From the NCBI RefSeq assembly GCF_013177655.1, contig NZ_CP035946.1:868001-932000 (forward strand): 64,000 nt of DNA. Direction: 5' to 3'. Each line of letters begins with the position of its first letter. Positions within the stretch are counted from its first letter, which is position 1. The notes under the pieces were generated by a model. It had not been told where the DNA came from and made no database searches. It was given only the letters and a program-made list of their open reading frames with translations. This document shows positions 44,309 through 52,359 of this stretch, one piece after another. Position numbers and translations under genes: made by a program. This stretch comes from Campylobacter canadensis (GTDB lineage Bacteria > Campylobacterota > Campylobacteria > Campylobacterales > Campylobacteraceae).

Positions 44309-44345
44309 GCTATCAATTATTTGTGTTAATTGATAGCAAATATTT
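44309..44345 (+). terminator. Terminator after the HTH gene
   Basis: Perfect 11-bp stem GCTATCAATTA / TAATTGATAGC with a 7-nt loop, followed by AAATATTTTT, 55 bp after the regulator's stop. Confidence 0.65.
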
Positions 44346-44436
44346 TTAATTATACAAAGCGTAAGTATCTGTAAAAATAATTTTTTCTACACTGCAACCA
44401 ACTCTCCTTTTTAAATCATCACAAAATTACAACATA

Positions 44437-44511
44437 ATAAACTTAAAATAAACTTAAATTATTAAATTTTTTACAAAAAGTATTGTAAATATAACAAATA
44501 TATGCTAAAAT
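44437..44511 (+). promoter_or_regulatory. Second copy of the control promoter/operator
   Basis: About 90 percent identical by eye to 43925-43999 over 75 bp, including TTTACAA-N6-TTGTAAA (44470-44489) and the -10 TATGCTAAAAT (44501-44511). Spacing between copies is 512 bp. It points into some 720 bp with no gene. Confidence 0.75.
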
Positions 44512-44760
44512 TAATATTGTTAAAAAATGTTATTTTTTTATAGCTTTCTTAAAATCTTTCAAAAATACGCTTAAAATCAAAAATCTTTATACAGAACATA
44601 CTTAGATACTACTTTTTTATTTAAAACGATTTTTGATATGTTTTTGTTAATTTAAAAGCATAATTTTTAAAACTCGCCGCCCCATTTTTTTTAAGATTTT
44701 ATTTTTTTTAAGCTTTTTAGCATTAAAAATAAGAACTTTTGCAAATTTTTGCAAGGTTTT

Positions 44761-44774
44761 TAGACAATTGTCTA
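44761..44774. promoter_or_regulatory. 14-bp perfect palindrome
   Basis: TAGACAATTGTCTA followed by TATTTTTTT. It does not share the TTGTAA half-site of the control operators, so another protein could bind it, or it could be a short terminator. Confidence 0.4.
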
Positions 44775-45234
44775 TATTTTTTTAAAAAATTCTAATTTTT
44801 TCTAAAAATATTTTTTTGTTTTTTTACTGATTTTTTTTGCTTGTTTTATATTGAAAACTTTTTTCAAAAAAAATATTTTTTAGCACATTTAGCACAAATT
44901 GCAACGCAAAACTTTTTTTAACATTGCTAAAACTACTATTATGTAGATAAATTAACGATTATGTACTGATTTTTAACACAAATTCGGATTTGCAAAAATG
45001 AAATTTTTTCACAAAAAAAATACAAATTAAAGCACAAACAAGAAAAATTGCAGAAGTGAAAAATCATAAAATTACAGAGGGCTACTTTGCCCATCGTAAT
45101 CATTACCCCTAGCTATGCAAATAATCAATTCTTTTAAAAATTAGTTAATTTGCTTTAAAGCCAACTAATCATAAAAACAAAAATATTTTTTAAGTGGGGC
45201 GACTTGAATTTATTTTGTGTATTTTTGGGGCGAT

Positions 45235-45275
45235 TTATGGCACTAAAATAAGTTTTTAGTTTTGGTTAATCTTTT
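45235..45275 (+). promoter_or_regulatory. Phage late-promoter box P4 (portal gene)
   Basis: TTATGGCACTAAAATAAGTT starts 63 bp before the portal ATG and is followed by TTTTGGTTAATCTTTT, aligning with P1 to P3. Possible -10 TTAATC. Confidence 0.65.
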
Positions 45276-45297
45276 GAAAAAGATTAAAAGGCTTAAA

Positions 45298-47022
45298 ATG
45301 AACCTAAATAAACTCAAAAAAATGTTTAAAGAAGCAAAAGAACTAAAATACGCTGAGCGTAAAGAATACGAACAAAGCTGCGAGTATTATCACAATAATC
45401 AACTCAGCGATGAAGTCTTAGCAATTCTTAAAGAAAGAGGACAGCCACCGCAAAGCGAAAATATATTTGCAATGCTTGTAAATAAAGTACTTGGATATAA
45501 AAATCAAGAGCAATTAGATATCCAAGTATTGCCTACGCAAGAGCATAACAAGGACCTAGCGATTTTGCTTAGTAATATTTTAGAGAGCCTATTTGATTAT
45601 GAATGGCAAAAAGAGAGTAAGAAACTATTCCTAGATTTAGCAAATGGGGTGGCAATAGCCAAGATATGGTGCGTGGCTAGTAAAACTACGAATAAATGGG
45701 GCGAACCCAACAAAGAATTACACATAAAACGCATTGACCCAAAATGCTTTTATATAGACCCTTATAGCAAAGGGTATGCTGCAAAAGATAGCAGATATTT
45801 TCATCATATACAACTAATTAGCCTTGATGAGGCTAAAAAGTTTTTTAAAGGAAAAATTACTCCTAGCTGTGTGATAACCAACAGCTACGGAAGCGAGTTT
45901 ATCCGTGTGGTGGAAACTTGGTATAAAGAAAACGACGCTTGGCATAGGGTCTTTTGGAATAATGAAACGATTTTTAAAAGTGAAAAAAATGTGTTGAGTT
46001 TTAATAAAACGCCTTATGTGGTGCAAAAGTTTAACATAGATGAGAAAAATAACTTTTATGGCTTTTTAAGAACTCTTAAACCTGTATTAGACTTTATAAA
46101 CTATGCAGAGAATAGAATGGCAAATATGCTAAATAGCACAAAGATTTTTTATGAAAAAAGTGCAGTGGATAATCCTGAAGAGTTTGAGCGTGGGGCTAGT
46201 ATGGATAATGTGATTTTACCTGTGCGTGATGGAGCATTATCAGGTAATAAAATCCGTGTAGATAATCAAGCACAAGAAATTAGCCAAATAGCTGCAAAAG
46301 TGAATGAAAAGAGAAATACGGCTCAGTTTCTCGTAGGATTTAATAGCGAGATGTTAGGTTTTACAAATGCTCGTGTGAGCACAGAAACCGTAATGCAAAG
46401 AAATAAAGCAGGTGTAATTAGTCTTGAACTTTATATGCAAAGCACGATAGCATTGCAAAAAAATATGGCAAGAATGATGTTAGACTATATACAGCATTAT
46501 TTTGATACCGAGCAAGTATTTAGACTTGTGGATAAAGAAAATTATGAAATGTACTATCAGACAATAAATGAAGTAGTGCAAGAAAATGGTGTGGCAATTT
46601 ATGAAAACGGAAAGCCTAAAATAAATAATGCCATATCCTTTGATAGATATGATATTCAACTAAGCACTAGAACAGATACAGACGCAAGCGAATTAAAATT
46701 CGCCACTTGGGGCGAAATCTTAAAAACCATTGCAACAATAGACCTGCAACTAGTCTATAAGTTGATACCAATGATGTTCAGCGATGCATCAAATGCAACT
46801 TATAGAAAAGTTGCAAATATTATGCAAGAGCATATAGAGCAAATGCAACAAAATCCAAAACAAGACCCTAACGCTAACTTTAATCAAGCTATGCAGCAGT
46901 TGATGTTGGAAGAAAAACAAGCTGATATAAATGTCAAAAAATCAAAAACAGCAGAGAACGTGGCAAAAAGCCAATATCACCTTAAAAAAACAGACAATCA
47001 AGGGGAGCGAAACGACCTTTAA
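45298..47022 (+). CDS. Portal protein, P22-like
   Basis: 574 residues from ATG 45298 (AAAAGGCTTAAA upstream; the frame is open to 45262 but without a better start). The N-terminus YYHNNQLSDEVLAILKERGQPP followed by NIFAMLVNKVLGY (two segments) is the P22-type portal opening. It continues with RIDPKCFYIDPYS and FINYAENRMANML, and a Gln-rich helical C-terminus. The dodecameric portal is the DNA entry and exit channel of the head. It stands alone between gene-free stretches, under its own late box, some 26 kb to the right of the capsid gene on the integrated map. That is unusual, because portal usually lies between terminase and scaffold. Confidence 0.88.
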   Translation: MNLNKLKKMFKEAKELKYAERKEYEQSCEYYHNNQLSDEVLAILKERGQPPQSENIFAMLVNKVLGYKNQEQLDIQVLPTQEHNKDLAILLSNILESLFDYEWQKESKKLFLDLANGVAIAKIWCVASKTTNKWGEPNKELHIKRIDPKCFYIDPYSKGYAAKDSRYFHHIQLISLDEAKKFFKGKITPSCVITNSYGSEFIRVVETWYKENDAWHRVFWNNETIFKSEKNVLSFNKTPYVVQKFNIDEKNNFYGFLRTLKPVLDFINYAENRMANMLNSTKIFYEKSAVDNPEEFERGASMDNVILPVRDGALSGNKIRVDNQAQEISQIAAKVNEKRNTAQFLVGFNSEMLGFTNARVSTETVMQRNKAGVISLELYMQSTIALQKNMARMMLDYIQHYFDTEQVFRLVDKENYEMYYQTINEVVQENGVAIYENGKPKINNAISFDRYDIQLSTRTDTDASELKFATWGEILKTIATIDLQLVYKLIPMMFSDASNATYRKVANIMQEHIEQMQQNPKQDPNANFNQAMQQLMLEEKQADINVKKSKTAENVAKSQYHLKKTDNQGERNDL

Positions 47023-47476
47023 AAAAATTCGCTCCTAAATCATATTTTTTAAGTTTTTTTTAAGCAAAACTTACTATTTTATTTATAGTTAAATTTAATA
47101 AATTTATACAAAAAAAATAAATAAAAAAAAATAAAAAAAATATTTTTATTTTTTCTAAATTACTACTACTACAGCATTTAAGCATTTTTCAAATTACAAT
47201 TAAGGTAATCTTAAGGTATTTTTTTATAATTTTATTATTTTTTTTAATTGCTTATTTGCTTTATTGCCTAGCATTTTAACACTTTATAAAAAATTATTTA
47301 AGCTGAATTTTATTTTTTTAGTATTTTTTAAGTTTAAAACTTTATAATGCTTTTTATGTAAATTTAATTCATATAAGATGAATTAAAAGTTCTTTGACAT
47401 ATCATTGTTAAAAAAGAGGAGAAAATATTTTTTATGTGAGCTGATTTTATTTTTTTTAAAAACAAAAGGATAAAAG
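47023..47476. other. 454-bp gene-free region before the replication initiator
   Basis: Extremely AT-rich (long A and T runs). It contains a direct repeat TTAAGGTA (47202 region, twice within 20 bp) and a perfect inverted repeat at 47363-47387. A TTGACA-like -35 follows near 47395 and AAAAGGATAAAAG before the ATG at 47477. Such DNA next to an initiator gene is a candidate replication origin. Confidence 0.45.
47363..47387. promoter_or_regulatory. 10-bp inverted repeat, candidate operator
   Basis: TTTAATTCAT / ATGAATTAAA with a 5-nt spacer, just upstream of a TTGACA-like element (47395). The position suggests a repressor site for the gene at 47477. Confidence 0.5.
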
Positions 47477-48130
47477 ATGCAAAAAAGCGACTATATTCGT
47501 TTATCAGAAAAAATAAACAATGCCGAAAAACTTTTAATGTTAGAAGCGTTTTATCAAATCGGCAGCAAAAAAAAGACATTTGACTTTGCCTATATTGAAA
47601 AGCTTATTGGTGTTAAAAAAATAAGTACTTTAAAATACTTGAAACATCTAGAAAACCTAGAATTTGTTGAAAAGGTAAATTCTAGTGAAAGCGATGTTAG
47701 TTTTTATTTAATACAAAAACACGATTTAACACTAGAAAAAATCAAAGAAACTGCTAATTTTAGTTTTGAGCTATTTCTTGATTTTATAGATTACAAGAAA
47801 CGCTTATTAAAAAAACACAACAAAAAAAGAGCTTTTGAAGATACGCAATTTGTAAAAACCGCAAAAGCTTTAAACGATTTAAAGGATTATGATTTAGCAA
47901 ATGCAACTATGGAGCTAACAATGGAGCGTGGTTGGCTTGGGTTATTTCCTGAACAAGCTAAAAAACAACTAATGCAAAAAAGAAGAGCTGCAAATTTTAA
48001 TAATTTGCAAAATATAAGTATTAGTGAGTTAATTAAAGCACCTGATAATACAATAGTTAAAGACGGCGTTAAATACACAGCTATTTTAACAGCAAATGGT
48101 TGGGAGATAAGCAAATGTGTAGCGAGTTAA
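47477..48130 (+). CDS. Probable phage replication initiation protein
   Basis: 217 residues. The N-terminal 90 residues read as a winged helix (KKTFDFAYIEKLIGVKKIST with a following LKHLENLEFVEKV). The C-terminal part FEDTQFVKTAKALNDLKDYD, then MELTMERGWLGLFPEQ, has the 'W-x-GLFP' ending typical of phage replisome-organiser proteins. It would open the origin and recruit the helicase encoded at 12283; across attP on the circular phage the two lie about 7 kb apart. The AT-rich region before it is a candidate origin. Confidence 0.6.
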   Translation: MQKSDYIRLSEKINNAEKLLMLEAFYQIGSKKKTFDFAYIEKLIGVKKISTLKYLKHLENLEFVEKVNSSESDVSFYLIQKHDLTLEKIKETANFSFELFLDFIDYKKRLLKKHNKKRAFEDTQFVKTAKALNDLKDYDLANATMELTMERGWLGLFPEQAKKQLMQKRRAANFNNLQNISISELIKAPDNTIVKDGVKYTAILTANGWEISKCVAS

Positions 48131-48471
48131 AAGAATTATTAGATACTGCAATTATTCGTGCAGGATTATGCAGACAAGAGGTGCTAAGGCTTGAAAAAGC
48201 ATTAAAAAATGTTTGCTATGTAGATGAGTTTATAGATAATATTTATAGTGATAGCGATGAAGTTGTTAGTTATAATATAAAAGCATACTCATATGTCTAT
48301 TTCTTGCACTATCTTAAAAAAGACAGCGAAAAAGCAAAACTTTTTAAAGCAGAAGATATGTTTAAAAATGAAAAATTACTAAGCAGTAGTGAAAAAAACT
48401 TAATAGCATTTGCAAAAAATTGCTATACAAACAAGACTGAACAAATTATGTTCGTTTCTCAATATCTTTAA
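48115..48471 (+). CDS. Unknown protein before the integrase
   Basis: 118 residues from ATG 48115 (GGAGATAAGCAA upstream; the frame start at 48100 lies before that site). Helical, acidic, no signal or known motif. It overlaps the initiator gene by 16 bp and precedes the integrase by 13 bp, so it belongs to the same operon. An excisionase is conceivable from position, but no HTH is evident. Confidence 0.6.
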   Translation: MCSELKELLDTAIIRAGLCRQEVLRLEKALKNVCYVDEFIDNIYSDSDEVVSYNIKAYSYVYFLHYLKKDSEKAKLFKAEDMFKNEKLLSSSEKNLIAFAKNCYTNKTEQIMFVSQYL

Positions 48472-48484
48472 AAAAGGAGAAACG

Positions 48485-49552
48485 ATGAAAATTGTAAGCA
48501 GAAACAATAAGCTATATATTCATTATATAAATAATGAAAATAAGCTAATTCGCTTTAGCACTAAACTTAGTGCAAATAAGAGCAATTTAACTTATGTAAA
48601 GGCAAATATCTTTAAGTTAATAAAGGATTATGAGCTTGATTTGAAACTTTCAAAGGAAAGCTTTGAAGGGTATGCTTTAAAATTTTTAAAGCACAATGAG
48701 GTTGGTAAAAAAGATATTACTAATAAAAATAATAAAAGAATATTTAAAAACCACATCTCCCCATACTTTAAAACTTTAAAAGACCTAAATTATAAAAATG
48801 TGCAAAGCTTTATTTCTAAGCTAAATGAAAACAACAGCCTATGTGCTGAGTTTAAAAAAGATATAGCAAATAGGTTGAAAGCTTTATGTACTGAAGCAAT
48901 TGAAAGCGAAAGCATAAAAACTTTTGCTTTTCCAAAAACAAATTTTAAAGATAATAAAGTTAAACTAAATATCAGCGACAAAGTTTTAACCATTGAAGAG
49001 CTAAGAAATTTAATTGAAAGCTGCAAAGATGATTTTTTGAAGCAGGTAATAATTATTAAGTGCTTTACGGGTATTAGAAATAGTGAGTTAATAGCACTCA
49101 CTTGGGATTGTATTGATTATGAAAATGAGAAAATCACAATCAAATACAATATTTCAGATGGCAAAATCACCACAACCAAAACAAACAGAGTGAGGGTGAT
49201 TGATATGCTCCCTCAAGTCAAAACAGCTTTGCAAGAGATAGAAAACAATCATAAGCACAACGATACTTATGTTTTATCAAGTGCTAAAAATAAAACACGC
49301 TACACAAATAGTAGCGCATTGGTAAAACGCTTTAAAGATTATTTAAAAGCTAATGATTTTAAAGAATTAAAATTTTATTGGACGCGACATATTTTCGCAA
49401 CTCTATGTCTAAGCAAAAATATTCCTATCGATTGGATATCATCTACTTTAGGGCACCATAAAATTAATACGACATTAACATACTATGCAACATACATTGA
49501 AGACAAAGAAAAGATAGACGCAATTAAAAATGAGTTTAAAACGATATGCTAG
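48485..49552 (+). CDS. int: Tyrosine-type phage integrase
   Basis: 355 residues from ATG 48485, which has AAAAAAGGAGAAACG upstream; the longer frame from 48410 lacks one. The N-terminal part holds arm-binding and core-binding helices. The catalytic domain has TGIRNSELIALTW (first Arg), FYWTRHIFATL (Arg-His region) and LGHHKINTTLTYYA (His and the nucleophile Tyr). It recombines attP with the 19-bp attB in the RTX terminator. It ends 151 bp before attR, with its repeated arm-type sites between. Confidence 0.93.
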   Translation: MKIVSRNNKLYIHYINNENKLIRFSTKLSANKSNLTYVKANIFKLIKDYELDLKLSKESFEGYALKFLKHNEVGKKDITNKNNKRIFKNHISPYFKTLKDLNYKNVQSFISKLNENNSLCAEFKKDIANRLKALCTEAIESESIKTFAFPKTNFKDNKVKLNISDKVLTIEELRNLIESCKDDFLKQVIIIKCFTGIRNSELIALTWDCIDYENEKITIKYNISDGKITTTKTNRVRVIDMLPQVKTALQEIENNHKHNDTYVLSSAKNKTRYTNSSALVKRFKDYLKANDFKELKFYWTRHIFATLCLSKNIPIDWISSTLGHHKINTTLTYYATYIEDKEKIDAIKNEFKTIC

Positions 49553-49562
49553 AGTTTTAAGA

Positions 49563-49590
49563 AAATTGTGTCAAATTGTGCTAAATTGTG
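49563..49590 (+). promoter_or_regulatory. Integrase arm-type sites (three direct, one inverted)
   Basis: AAATTGTG occurs at 49563, 49573 and 49583 with exact 10-bp spacing, and inverted (CACAATTT) at 49643-49650. All lie between integrase and attR. Helically phased short repeats beside a core site are the layout of integrase arm sites; the left end near attL has no copy. Confidence 0.6.
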
Positions 49591-49703
49591 TTTTTTAATC
49601 TTATTTGCCTAGTTAGTAGGTAAATAAACATTTTAATTTTAGCACAATTTTAAATTTAAAAAAAAATTAACTCTCTTTTTTTTCAATATTTCCGAGTTTG
49701 CTT

Positions 49704-49722
49704 AGAATTTGGATTAGAAATT
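49704..49722. other. attR core
   Basis: Second copy of agaatttggattagaaatt. Here it lacks the left hairpin arm present at attL. Chromosomal promoter segment R3 begins six bases later. Confidence 0.85.
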
Positions 49723-49727
49723 TTAAA

Positions 49728-49836
49728 TTAAATTAAAAATATTTTTAATATTATTTATTACAAAAAATAACATAATTTTAATAATTATTTTAAATTTTAT
49801 AAATTTTTATTGTTTGTTTGGTATAATTAACTTTAT
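49728..49836 (+). promoter_or_regulatory. Repeated promoter segment R3 of the RTX island
   Basis: Third copy of the cassette promoter, closest to R1 at its downstream end (shared TTTGTTTGGTATAATTAA, -10 TATAAT at 49822-49827). It lies right after attR, showing that the prophage split the cassette array. Confidence 0.65.
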
Positions 49837-49842
49837 TTTTAT

Positions 49843-50056
49843 ATAGCTAAAAATTATTATGGTGAAGGTAAAAAGCTCTTGCCAGATGATAGTATTGAAG
49901 ATGTTATGTGGTGGGTTTTGTATTATAAACGCATGTACGGCTTAACTAATAAAACACAAGATTATATTATGTTAGACAAGCTAAGCTACGATGATTATCA
50001 AGAAATCTATGAAATGATAAAAAGAGTGCCTTATGGCAATATTTATATGATATAGA
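49843..50056 (+). pseudogene. 3' fragment of an unknown cassette gene
   Basis: 71 open codons read IAKNYYGEGKKLLPDD and onward to a TAG at 50056, with no start codon. The fragment is fused almost directly to promoter segment R3, where an intact first cassette gene would begin. Deletion of its 5' end by recombination is the simple explanation. Family unknown. Confidence 0.6.
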
Positions 50057-50060
50057 TATT

Positions 50061-50594
50061 ATGACAGAATATAGACTATCTAATATGCTTGGTTTGGTTA
50101 TGCTATATACAAATTATACATCAAATAGAGCTTATGAATATTATATAAAAGATTATGATAAAGCAAGTGAAATTTATGAGCTTTTAAATGTAGCTTTTAA
50201 TAAATACTATACATATCAAGCAGAGAAAAAATTGAATTACGCACTATATTTAGATGTCATGATAGATCTTTTAAGCATTTCGGCATTTAAATATTATAGT
50301 AAAAACAATTACTACGATGGAACTTCAAAAATAGATGTTACTAATATACCTTTACCTGATTATATTTGTAATGCTACAGATACAATAAAAATTAATGAAT
50401 ATTTTAAAAAAGCTATTTTATTTACAGACGAAAGTAAGTTATTTATAAGGAGTATATATAAAGGCTCTGTTAATTATTTACATGCTTTACATAAATATTG
50501 CCCAGAAGATAAGGAAATAAGATATAGAATGCTTAATGTTATTGTTAATAAATTTCAACCAATGTATAAAAAAGGAGAATTAAATGATAGATAA
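50061..50594 (+). CDS. Unknown protein of the third RTX-island cassette
   Basis: 177 residues, Tyr-rich and helical, with no recognised family, signal or membrane helix. It starts five bases after the fragment's stop and overlaps the next gene by 11 bp. It may be an immunity-type or accessory protein left after its effector was lost, or simply a relic. The ribosome-binding site is poor. Confidence 0.5.
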   Translation: MTEYRLSNMLGLVMLYTNYTSNRAYEYYIKDYDKASEIYELLNVAFNKYYTYQAEKKLNYALYLDVMIDLLSISAFKYYSKNNYYDGTSKIDVTNIPLPDYICNATDTIKINEYFKKAILFTDESKLFIRSIYKGSVNYLHALHKYCPEDKEIRYRMLNVIVNKFQPMYKKGELNDR

Positions 50595-50907
50595 AGAAAA
50601 GAAAGTTATAGCAGATTTTTTATATGATTCTATAAAAGAATCATCTGAAGTATTAAAAGATACTAATGATTCAATGAGAATTGTTAATAAATGTTCTAAT
50701 CATTACGAAAAATTGAAACAATATATTAGCACTTATGTATATCTTAATACTATTCTAATAATATTTTTTAAGATAATAAACTTAATAACAATTGAAACAT
50801 TTTCACTTTTATATAATGAATTATTTATTTTTTTTACGCTTTTTGCTTTCTTTGTAATGTTTTTCAAATTTTTTCTTAGCATTAAAAGAAATCTTTTCAA
50901 TAAATAA
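50584..50907 (+). pseudogene. Membrane protein gene truncated into def
   Basis: About 80 codons look genuine (helix, then YLNTILIIFFKIINLI membrane segment) with AAAAAGGAGAATTAA before the ATG. The last 29 codons are the reverse strand of the def 3' end. The natural end has been lost, so the product carries an accidental tail. It marks the right border of the RTX island. Confidence 0.55.
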
Positions 50908-51345
50908 ATGTCCATCAAGATGGTCATTTTCATGTTGAATAGCTACTGCAAGTAGCCCGTTAGCTTCTAATGTTTTTTTGTTGTTAAATCTATCGTAATA
51001 CTCAACCTTTATGCTATCATACCTAGTTACTTCTTCAAAAAAACCAGGCACGCTAAGACAACCTTCTTCATAAATTTGCTTGGCATCGCCAATAGGGGTT
51101 ATAACAGGATTAATAAACTCAATTAAATCTTTTTTATCTTGAATCGATTCTTCGTTTAAAAGATTAATAATAAAAATTCTTTTATTTACTCCAACTTGAA
51201 TTGCTGCAAGGCCAATACCATTAGATGCAATCATGGTATCATACATATCATCTAAAAATTTTCTTAAATCATCGTCAATTACACTAACCTCATTGCATTT
51301 TTGAAATAAAATAGGATTAGGGTAGGTTAGTATATCTAATTTCAT
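50821..51345 (-). CDS. def: Peptide deformylase
   Basis: 174 residues with all three motifs: GIGLAAIQVG, EEGCLSVPG and HENDHLDG, providing the Cys and two His metal ligands and the catalytic Glu. It removes the formyl group from nascent proteins. The lysine-rich C-terminal tail is antisense to the truncated island gene. It is the last gene of a minus-strand operon tig-clpP-GGDEF-def, with a 4-bp overlap to the gene upstream. Confidence 0.95.
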   Translation of the reverse strand: MKLDILTYPNPILFQKCNEVSVIDDDLRKFLDDMYDTMIASNGIGLAAIQVGVNKRIFIINLLNEESIQDKKDLIEFINPVITPIGDAKQIYEEGCLSVPGFFEEVTRYDSIKVEYYDRFNNKKTLEANGLLAVAIQHENDHLDGHLFIEKISFNAKKKFEKHYKESKKRKKNK

Positions 51346-52346
51346 TCGCTATCTTCCACAACTGCAAAATATTCACTATCTTTACCAGTGCTTGATAATA
51401 TATTAATAGCTTTTGCAAACTGTTCATCTAAATTACCATCTTTTAAAGCACATACACTCATTTCAATATCCATATTAATTTCTTTTTCATCTATAAAAAA
51501 TGTAGTATTATAAAATAAATCACTAATTCTTTCACAAGCTTTTTTAGCACTTACAATATCAGTATGTTTCATTTCCATAATAAAAATTCCATCACCATAA
51601 TGTGCAACAACATCACTTCTTCTTGAAGTTTTTAGTAGGAGCTTTGCTGCATTTCTCATAAGTAAAGTTTTATCTTTTTGTAATTGAATACTTTCTAATA
51701 AATTTTCCTTGATTCTTAAAAATAATAAAGATACGGAATAACCATATTTATTTATATCATCTAAATCTTTTTTTACACTTTTTAATAAATAGCGTTTATT
51801 AAATACGCCAAATTTATCATCAAATTCGCTTTGCTCATCAACTCTTTTATAAATAGTTGTTATTTCTTCATAGCCTTGTTTTATACTATTTAATTGAGCA
51901 TCTAAGGCTACTGTTAATTTATTTATATCATTATCAAGCGTTTTTAAAACACTCTGAACAGCTAATGAACTATTTGATATTTTTAAATCTTGAGTTTTAT
52001 TTTTAATCAAAGTTTTTATGGTAACAATATTTTTATAAATCATCGATATTGTACCAACAAGCTGTTTAATACTGCTAAATGTTAATTTTATGTCTTGTTC
52101 TATGTTTGCTATTTTATTATTTTGATCATCTTTTTCAAACGACATCATTTCATTAACACGCTTTTTAAATGCCATAGCTTTTGTTTCTAATAATTTTTCA
52201 AAATATATTGAATAATTATTAGGTGTAGGTGCTACATTATCATCAATTAACTGTTTTACAACCTGCTGCGCAAATTTCTCAAATTCTCCTCCCCCAAGTT
52301 TTTGAATTTTTACACCCTCAGCATTTAAATCTAATTCTTCACTCAA
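51342..52346 (-). CDS. Degenerate GGDEF-domain protein
   Basis: 334 residues. The N-terminal 180 residues are helical coiled coil; the C-terminal domain has the GGDEF fold layout (DDKFGVFNKRYLL, then YGYSVSLLFLRI), but the active-site motif reads HYGDGIFIME instead of GGDEF, so cyclase activity is doubtful. It may bind cyclic-di-GMP or act as a scaffold. Start is TTG at 52346, 13 bases after clpP. The position between clpP and def in a translation/proteostasis operon is, as I recall, conserved in Campylobacter. Confidence 0.7.
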   Translation of the reverse strand: MSEELDLNAEGVKIQKLGGGEFEKFAQQVVKQLIDDNVAPTPNNYSIYFEKLLETKAMAFKKRVNEMMSFEKDDQNNKIANIEQDIKLTFSSIKQLVGTISMIYKNIVTIKTLIKNKTQDLKISNSSLAVQSVLKTLDNDINKLTVALDAQLNSIKQGYEEITTIYKRVDEQSEFDDKFGVFNKRYLLKSVKKDLDDINKYGYSVSLLFLRIKENLLESIQLQKDKTLLMRNAAKLLLKTSRRSDVVAHYGDGIFIMEMKHTDIVSAKKACERISDLFYNTTFFIDEKEINMDIEMSVCALKDGNLDEQFAKAINILSSTGKDSEYFAVVEDSE

Positions 52347-52359
52347 GACTTCTTTCCTA

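Larger units (their letters stand above)
44255..45234. other. 980-bp gene-free control region
   Basis: No frame of useful length has a start and ribosome-binding site here. It holds a terminator hairpin (44309-44337), the duplicated promoter/operator (44437-44511), the palindrome TAGACAATTGTCTA (44761-44774), and GC-rich spots CTCGCCGCCCCA (44673), TGGGGCGAC (45195) and TGGGGCGA (45226) in otherwise very AT-rich DNA. It could encode a non-coding RNA from the second promoter or hold the packaging site before the portal gene. Confidence 0.6.
8084..49703. mobile_element. Integrated podovirus-type prophage, about 41.6 kb
   Basis: The element is bounded by the exact 19-bp direct repeat agaatttggattagaaatt at 8084-8102 and 49704-49722. 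Inside the right end sit a tyrosine integrase and its arm-type sites. The interior carries helicase, primase, terminase, portal, capsid, adaptor, tailspike and lysis genes and no tail-tube, sheath or tape-measure gene, which indicates a short-tailed phage. Outside both repeats the sequence is RTX-island DNA: terminator on the left, promoter segment R3 on the right. Removing the element rejoins a terminator to the next cassette's promoter. Almost all structural and replication genes look intact, so the phage may still be inducible. Confidence 0.9.

Noticed and set aside
44255-45234. tRNA or other structured RNA gene in the gene-free region
   Set aside because: I looked for cloverleaf arms and the GTTCRA loop and saw none; only simple hairpins and AT runs are present.
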